Below the pieces are notes generated by a model, which was not told where the DNA came from, made no database searches, and saw nothing but the letters and a program-made list of their open reading frames with translations. The position numbers were made by a program, and so were the translations under genes. From Medicago truncatula (lineage: Eukaryota; Streptophyta; Magnoliopsida; Fabales; Fabaceae): 64,000 bases of DNA. The DNA lies in the NCBI RefSeq assembly GCF_003473485.1, contig NC_053045.1, positions 40,280,494 to 40,344,493 on the forward strand, given 5' to 3'. Every line of letters starts with the position of its first letter. Positions within the stretch are counted from its first letter, which is position 1. Positions 56,083-64,000 of the stretch are shown piece after piece.

Positions 56083-58009
56083 TTAGACGTATGAAGGAGG
56101 CTTTGGAAGATCCTTAACAATTCCACAGAGCAAGCTGTTCTCTGGCAGATTGTACTCATCCCTAAGAGAACGTTCTGGAGTAGGCACACTAATGTACAAT
56201 TGTTGTCCCAAGTAACGATTCTCAGCAATCTCTGACCTCAAATTCCACACTCCAACGTTGTCGAATGACAACATTATTGCAGCCCATGATTTTGGAAATA
56301 CTTGAATGGTGTGTCTGCTCACAGCATCAAGCAAGTTATATGTCTTCCTTTTCTCGGGTGTCCACAGTCCTGGCTCTATGCTGTAATTTACATAAATAAA
56401 TAAACGCATTAATTGCATAACCAGATTAAAAATCGTATAGTATGTAAATATATATTGATATGTATACTCACGCTACTGCGAAGAATGAGTATCCATCCAA
56501 ATTATAAGACTGGACGCTTTTCTCATGGTTCTCAAAAACGATCTCAATGAAAGTACGGTGTTTGAATTTAAGAACATTGGGTGCCAAGGTAACACTGGTT
56601 CCAAGGTTTTCTGGCATGTCAGGAATAGTGTCATACTTGAAAACCTTCTCAGCAACATTGTAGTATTCTGCGAGTTTAAGAGGGGTTTCGGTATCCACAT
56701 GGGAGACACCGTTAAGTGCATAACGGAGTTTTCCACCTTCTCTGCTAACGGTGTTAATGAGCTTAACGGTACGGGTGATGTTGATCTGACCGTAATGGTA
56801 AGAACCTTGTGGGTTGGGCCTAGCAGCACTAGCGGTCAAGTTCCAACGGAAAGAACGGAACTGATTCAAAGACCATGCCCAGCCCACTGGAGCTTCAGGG
56901 AGTTCAGGTGAAGCAGGACCTTTACCGTTGGCATAACGCATAATACCTTTACCAGTGATAACAGTTTTAGTGAAACGAGTTGAAGCGACCATGTAATAAT
57001 CTTTTGGTTCTTTATCTGCGGTTACAAGAACACCAAAGCATTGTCCTACGTGAACATCAAGGGAATCATAACTGTTTTGGACGGTGTGGGATCCTTCGAA
57101 TTCAACGAGTTTCATTGGGTGGTTTTGGATTCCGAAGTTAAGGGAGTTTTTAAGACCAACATTGCAGATTCTGTATTTGTAGGTTTTTCCTGGCTTCATT
57201 GTGAAGAGTGGTTTGTCAGATCCGTCACCTTTGGCGTTTTGGCCGTTAACAAGAACAGCTTGTGGTCTTCCAAGGGCACGACCACTGTCGAGTAATTTGC
57301 TGAGGGTGGAGTGGCTCTTGGTGAACCAGTCACCGATTAGGACGGTGTAATCATCTTCGGGATCAGCATATGGGACTGGAATGAGTAATCTGCTGTTGAT
57401 GCGGAGGCCACCGAAACCACCGGCTGCTCTGTGCATCCCTAAGCTAGGATAATAGAAGTAGCTACCGATTTGATCCTTCACTTGGAAACGGTATGTGTAG
57501 TTTGTTCCAGGTGCGATGGGACAGTTTGTTCCTGGCACACCATCTTGCCAACAGTTTTTCCTTTGCTGAACTCCAGCCCTGAAAATTTGATTATACATTG
57601 CTTAGATTTCATTTATTAATTGATCAAATCAAAAACAAAATAAACAAATTTCAAATCACGATCAAATACAATTGTCGTGTTATAGTCTCAGAGAGGCATC
57701 AAAATAAATAAAAATCATATAATGTCGCAATTTGAAAATGAAATGAGTATATATGTAATACCATGTGAAAAGCAAAGGCTCGTCGAGTTCATTGAAGACG
57801 TTAACAACGAGGTTATTGTTACTGGTGGAATTGATGTTGGGGCCGGGAAATTCGTTGTTGATGAGAATAACCTGTTGAGGAACACCAGCAGGGGAGAGTG
57901 TACCATATGTAACATGCCATGTGAAATAAAAGTAAGGGTCTTCACCCATTACCATTGATGTTGTACCAATCAAGAGACATAACATAAACAAAAACGTTGT
58001 TCTCTCCAT
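56083..58009 (-). CDS. SKU5-similar (SKS) multicopper-oxidase-like protein, gene 1
   Basis: Three exons: 58009-57762, 57578-56472 and 56380-56083, GT-AG, coding 550 residues. Residues 1-22 are a signal peptide, so the protein is secreted to the wall or apoplast. Three cupredoxin-like domains follow. The places where true laccases and ascorbate oxidases have His copper ligands carry other residues: FTWAGVQQRKN where HWHG is usual, YFYYPS where the second His pair is usual, and VWNLRSEIAENRYLGQQ where HCHIEPH is usual. This loss is typical of the SKU5/SKS family, whose founder SKU5 affects directional root growth. Close relatives are pollen-expressed (Bp10/NTP303 type), which is the likely class here because no GPI signal is present at the end (KDLPKPPSYV). 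A paralogue lies 4.4 kb away on the same strand. Confidence 0.95.
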
Positions 58010-58110
58010 TTTGCTTTGATCGTGATTAACAATTACTATCTTATACTATGTTGTAATGGAATAAAGAACTAAGATGAGAACATTTACATGATGGTTCAAT
58101 GATTTGTCAT

Positions 58111-58120
58111 GTTATATACA
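58111..58120 (-). promoter_or_regulatory. TATA-like element of SKS gene 1
   Basis: The minus strand reads TGTATATAAC about 100 bp upstream of the start codon. Confidence 0.5.
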
Positions 58121-59456
58121 TATGTGTAAGTGTTTATTAACCATTCAAACTCTCCGTTAACCTCTCTAACTTACCATTGATTATGATCCTTAGATTGCGT
58201 GCTTCCTCTTTCATGTTACCTATTAATGTGTTAAACCCATTCACCATGTCTATAGTTAGAATGTTAACATTTGAATAAAACAACAAAACTAACCATCAGA
58301 TCCATTCATGGCCAATCAGTCCCTACGCTTTTACCGCCAAAGAAATTGTATTTTGTTATAGTATTTTTTTAGACATCGTTAAAAAAGATTTTTTTTCATT
58401 TTTGAAATAATAGTCTCGTTTTTCATTTTTTTTTTAATATCCTTTTTCTTGTTCTAGTAGTATAGCACTTGATACATTATTTATAAATAACATTATATAA
58501 TTTTAATATTTAATTATTCTTATTGATATTCAAAATTAATATTTTTAAAATTCATGGAGTTTCTCATACATTGCAAGACAAATTTATACATTCAATAGAC
58601 ATCATATATAGAAAAAAGATCAAATGACATCATGTCAAGGCTTAAAACTATCACTAAATTATTTCACATGCACCAAATACTCTCTCTACCACCTAATTAA
58701 AAAACACATTTACCATCATTAATTCATAATCAAACACCCCCTTTTATTTTTGGTAGGTTCAAACGTTCCTTTTTTATTTTCCTTAATTTATTTCTTGCGG
58801 CCATAAACACAAACACAATGTTTTATTAATTTTTATGAAAAACATGATAAAGCTCAATATTGTTAAACATAAGATACGATAAGTGACAAAATAATCTAAT
58901 TTGTAGGATGAACTCAAGAATCATTTGAATACTTTGGTGGTATATAAGATACGATATGTTGTTTCTGCTTATGATTTAGCCGAGCTTGTTTGCTTTTCTT
59001 AATATAATTTATTTTATTATAAATAATTATGTGTATGAAATAAGTATGAGCTTTATCATGCTTTTTGTAAAAATTAAAAAAGTTTGAGTATGTGCTGACG
59101 GAAATAAATAAATTAGGGGAAAATAAAAAGGGAATGATTGATTTTGAATTGATGATGGTAAATATGTTTTTTTAATTAGGTGATAGGAAAATATTTGGTG
59201 TATATTAATTAACTTAATGATAGTTTTAAGTCATTAGATTAAATGAAACAAATGGATGAGATTTGATGTTAGACTAAATTTGATATCAAGATGTCATTTA
59301 TTCATGACTCTTGTGTGTTAAGATGAGAGACTGTTTTCCGCTAGCGAATGATTGATTTAGACCTATACTCTTTCAACCTTCTAATCCTGATTTCAAAGTT
59401 AGCGTAAAGAACCAAAGTAAAGTGTGAAGATGAGAAATTTATATGAGTTAATATAA

Positions 59457-59679
59457 GGTTTAAATATGTCATTGGTCCCTGCACTTTCATCAGATTTTGG
59501 CATTGGTCCCTGTACTTTTTTTTTGTTTGGCATTGGTCCCTGTACTTTGTAAAAATATTAACAGAGAGACCAATACCAATATTTTTACAAAGTGCAGGGA
59601 CCAATTCCAAACAAAAAAAAGTGTATGGACCAATGCCAAAATCTGATGAAAGTGCAGGGACTAAAGACATATTTAAGCC
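59457..59679. mobile_element. Fold-back Mutator-like MITE, family A, copy 2
   Basis: Starts GGTTTAAATATGTC and ends GACATATTTAAGCC. Perfect 9-bp duplications (TTAATATAA) lie at 59448-59456 and 59680-59688. It shares almost the whole arm sequence with 3416-3801 but lacks the central spacer of that copy. Confidence 0.85.
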
Positions 59680-60014
59680 TTAATATAATGTTACAAGGTA
59701 GTTTAAATTCTTAGTTGTAGGCTATTCTTTTCATTTCCTCCGTCACTATGGGTGCATTTTTTTAAGTTATATTCGTAAATTTCCGAGAATAAAACGATAG
59801 AAATATACATGGCTGCCTATGTTTGTTACAAGCTTATTAAAAAAAAAAATCATGGGTATAAAACGTTCATGGAAACAGAAAAAAATTTCCCAAAGAAAAG
59901 GGTGGGAATAAAATTCCCATAAAGATTGGAACAAATTTATGTGCAATTACCTATTATAATCCCTAATTTTATGGTTTCCAGGAATATTATAATGTTAAGC
60001 AAACATACTTTTTC

Positions 60015-60559
60015 GGCTAAATTGTATTTTTGGTCCCTTAACTATTTAGGTAGTATCGCTTTGGTCCTCTAATTAAAATTCGATTTATTTTGGTTCTTTA
60101 ACCTCTTTCTGTTACACATTTTGGTCATTTATGTTAGTTTTAATTCAAAAACGTTAGGTTTTCTTCATCTTCTTTTCCTTTTTTTATTTTCATATGATCT
60201 CCATCAACCTTCAACAACAAGAATCCCATAAAAAGTTATGTCTGGGTATCGACTGACTGTAATTTTGTAAATATTGTTTGACTGTTCTTTTTACGGGGTG
60301 GCCTTCCAGTACATCTTATGCTGAAATGGTTCCACTGCCTATGTTTATAAATTCCATTTTGATGTTTTCAAAAAAAAAAAGAATCCCATAAAAATTTCAG
60401 AAGAAAATGAAGAAAACCTAACATTTTTTAATTAAAACTAACGGAAAGGACCAAAATGTGTAACGGGAAGAAGTTAAGGAACCAAAATAAATCAAATTTT
60501 AGTTAAGGGATAAAGCGATACTACCTAAATAGTTAAGGGACCAAAAATGCAATTTAACC
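60015..60559. mobile_element. Fold-back MITE, family D, interrupted by a LINE
   Basis: Left end GGCTAAATTGTATTTTTGGT and inverted right end GGTTAAATTGCATTTTTGGT continue as matching arms of about 190 bp through TTAACTATTTAGGTAGTATC. The flanking 9-mers are only partly alike. The loop contains the L1 insertion at 60235-60380. Confidence 0.78.
60235..60380 (+). mobile_element. Extremely 5'-truncated L1-type LINE
   Basis: It begins just before the last codons of ORF2 (CLGID and stop, TGTCTGGGTATCGACTGA), then the 3' UTR and A-tail. These last codons and the UTR layout match the LINE at 23806-24343. GAATCCCATAAAAA is repeated perfectly at 60221-60234 and 60381-60394. Confidence 0.85.
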
Positions 60560-60720
60560 TATTTTTTTCTAAATACCTTCAAATAAAATTCTCATTTTAT
60601 GTTCCAATAAAATATAAATACAACGTGTACATTAAATACATATAGAATCCTCTCAATTTCTCCACTCCGTATTATTATAGTTTTAAGTTGTATACTCCCT
60701 CAGTCTCATTAATCTATATA

Positions 60721-60991
60721 CTCCATCCGTCTCAAATTGTATGACGTTTTAGACATTTCACACATATTAAGAAATATAATTAATTTTGTGTGGGAAATAG
60801 ATATTATGAATTATTTTACAAAATTTTCCTTAATAAATGGTATGAGAAAGATAAATTAAAGAATTGAAAGAAGAGAGATAATAAATAGTTAAGGATATAA
60901 TAGGAAAAATAACATTAATGTTTCTAAAGCGATATATAATTTGGAACAATTTTTTTTTCCCAAAGCAACATACAATTTGAGATGTAAGGAG
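60721..60991. mobile_element. Stowaway-type MITE (Tc1/mariner)
   Basis: Left end CTCCATCCGTCTCAAATTGT and inverted right end CTCCTTACATCTCAAATTGT are flanked by TA on both sides, the signature of Stowaway. Just left, at about 60694, CTCCCTCAGTCTCATTA resembles another Stowaway end, so this copy may sit beside or inside an older fragment. Confidence 0.8.
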
Positions 60992-62440
60992 TATTAAATA
61001 ATTGAACTTGCCAATTGTCATATTTTTTGTATGGATCTTGTTAACAAGTGCCCTCGAAGCACTGGCTAAGGAATCCGATACAAATTTTATCTTGAAAACA
61101 TAAGTTGTTATTTTTAATAAAACTTGTTTTGATTGCTTAACCAATGTCCATGTATTTATATTTCTAAAACTTTTTTATTTATTACAACGAGCGTCAAAGT
61201 CCACTACATCCCAAAACTTTGGTAATAAAAAAATTTGAAAGGATCTTAACTCCATTAAATGAATCCAAATCTTTTTTACACCTCAAAATATTTAAAAACT
61301 TTACTAATGAAAAGGATCTTAACTCTGATTTTCCTTTACTTAATTTGAAAACAATTTTTACTTAAATCTCAATACCACAAAACTATATTCTTCCTGTTTT
61401 TATTTTAATGCTAACACATTACCACCGACACGACAGACCACTACTCTAACCGTCATTCTTATCACCATTGGTCACCACTCCGATCACCGCCACTACATCC
61501 ACATCGAATCTTCGATCTGACCACCATTGAATACCACTTTGACAACCGCCAACCACTAATTCAACCACCATCGATCAATATTATATTTACCTAGCGCTGC
61601 AGGCTTCACGTAAATTTTGACGTGTCGCTTAGCGCCTCAAACAAAGATTGGGTGCATGTCACCTATTTTCAAGCGCTACGCGTTTTACTTTTTTTCATTT
61701 CTTTACGTTTTTGCATCATATACTTGATTTTGGGTCTTCCAAAGAGTCTCGTGTGATTTCATTATTTTGGAAATCACTCGTATTCAATTCCCGTTGATAT
61801 TAAACATTCAAATTCCGAACTTATTATGATTTGGAAATACTGTTCAAAATTTTGAAAGATAAGAATAAAGTTGATTTAGATAACGACTCAATTTTTGTTA
61901 AGGATATTGCTGCTAAAATAAAATTTGTTGTTGTAACATCGAAATGAAAAACATATAAATTGAGGAAAAAAACACTTGAAGTTTTCTCTAAAAACACAGT
62001 TATACAACTCCCAAGTTAGAGATGTTCTTAAATTTGTTTACCATGAGTTTTTGTATTGTCATCCCATATTTTTTCATGTTTACTTTTTCCATTTTGTTTT
62101 TGTTATTCATAAATTTTCTAAATGTACTTAAAAAAATCTTTGAAGTGAAACAAATATGTTAGAATTAGTATAATTTCATCTTAAGAATTAGAGGAAATGG
62201 AAGTTTAGCTCTTAAAATAATTAATAAATTTTCATCACATAAATGAAAGAGAGAAAGAATAATTGGAAGGAGATCCAATTTTACATTGATATGTTTCTCA
62301 TGAGTACATATATATTGTGGGTAAAATCATAGTACACATTATAGGAAAGGGTTGATTTATACATCAGCTACCATGCAATAAGAATAAAAATCAAAGAAAA
62401 CCAGCCCATATATGCATCTTTGAATGCATGAATGATAAAA

Positions 62441-64000
62441 TTAAGTGTATTGTAGTGCAGGCCTTGGCATATCCTTGACAATGCCGCAGACTTGATGAGT
62501 ATCTGGAAGATTGTACTCATCCCTGTTGGATTTTTCAGGGGACAACACACTCATGTACATTTGTTGGCCAAGGTACCTGTTCTCAGCCATTTCTGATCTC
62601 AAGTTCCACATACCAGCGTTGTCGAATGTCAACATAATTGCGGCCCATGACTTGGGGAACACTTGCACTGTGTGCCTGCTCACTGCATCCAAAAGGTTGT
62701 AGTTCTTTCTCTTCTCTGGTGTCCATTTGCCTGGCTCAACAGCCACGGCGAAGAAAGAGTAACCATCCAAATTGTAAGACTGGATGACCTTTGTAGGGTT
62801 CTCGAAGATGATCTCAACGAAGGTGCGGAAAGTGACGTTGAGGACATTAGCTTCCACTCTAAGGTTACCGATGACAGCAGGGGGATTATCAGAGGTGAGG
62901 TCGTATTGGAAAACCTTGTTAGCAACACCATAGTATTCAGCAAGCTTGAGTGGGGTTTCATCGTCCTCGTGGGAAACTCCGTTAAGAGTATAACGAAGCT
63001 TTCCATCAATGTTAAAAGGATTGTTAACGAGCTTGATGGTACGGGTGATGTTGATCTGTCCGTAATGGTAAGAACCTTGAGGATTGGGCCTAGCAGCACT
63101 AGCGGTTAAGTTCCAGCGGAAAGAACGAACCTGGTTCAAAGACCAAGCCCAACCAACTGGTGCAGGTGGGAGAACAGGTGAGGCAGGGCCATTACCGTTA
63201 GTGTAAGAGATAACAGCAGTTGTGGTAAGAACGGTCTTGGTGAAACGTGTGGAAGCGACCATTTTGTATTGCTTGGGTTCCTTGTCAGCAGTCACGAGGA
63301 CAGAGAAGCATTGTCCTACGTGAACGTCAAGGGAATCATAAACGTTTTGAACGGTGTGGGAACCTTCCATTTCGACGAGCTTCATTGGGTGATCTTGGAT
63401 TCTGAAGTTAAGAGAATCCTTGAGACCAACGTTGCAGAGTCTGTACTTGTAGGTCTTTCCTGGCTCCATTTTGTAGAGTGGCTCAGCACTGTTGGATTTT
63501 CCCATGATGTGGACTCCATCAGGTCTTCCCATGGATCGGCCACTGTCAAGGAACTTTTGCAATTGAGTGTGACTCTTTCCGTACCAATCACCCATAAGAA
63601 CCCAATATTCGTCAGCGGGATCAGCATATGGGACAGGGATCAACAATCGGCTGTAGACTCTAATTCCACCGATACCACCGGCAGCTCTCATGAGACCGGT
63701 AGTAGGGTAGTAAAAGTAACTACCAATTTGATCCTTAACCTGGAATTTGTAGGTGTAGTTGGTTCCCGGGGCAATAGGACATTGGACTCCCGATGTTCCA
63801 TCGGCCCACGAGTTTTTCCTTTGTTGAATACCGCTCCATGTGAAAAGGAGTGGCTCATCAAGGTTGTTGAAAACGTTAACTACAATGTTGTTGTTGCTGG
63901 TACCGTTAATTTCAGGTCCCGGGAATTGACCGTTGATGAGAATACCCTTTTGAGGAGTACCCAAAGGTGCAATGTTACCATAGGTAACCTTCCATGTATA
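62441..64000 (-). CDS. SKU5-similar (SKS) multicopper-oxidase-like protein, gene 2 (5' end outside the window)
   Basis: 519 codons are present as one uninterrupted frame that runs off the right edge. By comparison with gene 1, about 28 residues including the signal peptide are missing. It is strongly similar to gene 1 throughout: FTWSGIQQRKNSWADG, YFYYPTTGLMRAAGG, GYSFFAVAVEPGKWTPEKRK, and an end in KDMPRPALQYT. Copper-ligand positions are lost in the same way (FTWSG, MWNLRSEMAENRYLGQQ). Unlike gene 1, it has no intron at either of the two shared positions. The first visible residues are YTWKVTYGNIAPLG. A true start cannot be set from this window; the TTG at 63962-63964 is an internal Leu codon, not a start. 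Confidence 0.95.
   Translation of the reverse strand, partial: YTWKVTYGNIAPLGTPQKGILINGQFPGPEINGTSNNNIVVNVFNNLDEPLLFTWSGIQQRKNSWADGTSGVQCPIAPGTNYTYKFQVKDQIGSYFYYPTTGLMRAAGGIGGIRVYSRLLIPVPYADPADEYWVLMGDWYGKSHTQLQKFLDSGRSMGRPDGVHIMGKSNSAEPLYKMEPGKTYKYRLCNVGLKDSLNFRIQDHPMKLVEMEGSHTVQNVYDSLDVHVGQCFSVLVTADKEPKQYKMVASTRFTKTVLTTTAVISYTNGNGPASPVLPPAPVGWAWSLNQVRSFRWNLTASAARPNPQGSYHYGQINITRTIKLVNNPFNIDGKLRYTLNGVSHEDDETPLKLAEYYGVANKVFQYDLTSDNPPAVIGNLRVEANVLNVTFRTFVEIIFENPTKVIQSYNLDGYSFFAVAVEPGKWTPEKRKNYNLLDAVSRHTVQVFPKSWAAIMLTFDNAGMWNLRSEMAENRYLGQQMYMSVLSPEKSNRDEYNLPDTHQVCGIVKDMPRPALQYT

Larger units (their letters stand above)
58121..62440. other. Intergenic between the two SKS genes
   Basis: AT-rich DNA with a fold-back MITE (59457-59679), a second fold-back MITE carrying an L1 insertion (60015-60559) and a Stowaway MITE (60721-60991). 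61380-61720 is GC-richer with ACCACCA and GATCACC motifs but no frame or domain. No gene. Confidence 0.6.

Noticed and set aside
56525-56911. Long plus-strand frames opposite the SKS genes (also 62663-63109)
   Set aside because: They mirror the coding bias of the SKS exons on the other strand and have no initiation context or domain.
1-64000. CRISPR array, bacterial operons, plasmid or organelle insertion
   Set aside because: No regularly spaced repeats of that kind, no operon-like gene packing and no chloroplast or mitochondrial gene was seen; all genes are spliced or plant-type nuclear genes.

Overview
The window is plant nuclear DNA: AT-rich, intron-rich genes separated by transposon debris. 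The gene set (pollen-type SKU5-like oxidases, a plasmodesmal X8 protein, an erlin, a G3BP-like RNA-binding protein) and the repeats (tRNA-derived SINEs, TRIMs, fold-back Mutator MITEs) look like a legume, and my best guess is Medicago or a close relative. That is inference from sequence style, not a database match.

Layout. 1.0-2.8 kb (+): GPI-anchored X8/plasmodesmata callose-binding protein. 5.0-10.1 kb (-): ten-exon alpha/beta hydrolase swollen by retroelements. 14.2-17.4 kb (+): nine-exon erlin (SPFH protein) with a nested LINE/SINE in intron 1. 18.1 and 25.3 kb (-): two copies of a small intronless plant gene, inside a duplicated block that has since been split by insertions. 29.8 kb (+): a possible small membrane protein. 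31.7-35.1 kb (-): NTF2-RRM protein of the G3BP type with one GC-AG intron. 36-43 kb: gene-free, holding a perfect 958-bp tandem duplication and several MITEs. 43.1-44.8 kb (-): LSM3. 44.9 kb (-): tRNA-Thr(CGT). 45.1-54.0 kb (+): fourteen-exon ASNSD1 homologue. 56.1-58.0 kb and 62.4 kb to the right edge (-): two tandem SKU5-similar multicopper-oxidase-like genes, the second cut off by the window end.

The genes do not form one pathway. Functional links are local: LSM3 and ASNSD1 are divergent and share a 334-bp intergenic strip that also contains the Pol III tRNA gene, and the SKS pair and the small-gene pair are tandem duplicates. I rebuilt ten gene models exon by exon; every splice phase closes and each single-product reading frame is open.

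I found no clear undescribed system. The most interesting items are the perfect 958-bp tandem repeat, the four-cysteine insertion in the ASNSD1 amidotransferase domain, the tRNA inside a divergent promoter, the split duplication of the small gene, and several nested insertions whose target-site duplications are readable by eye.
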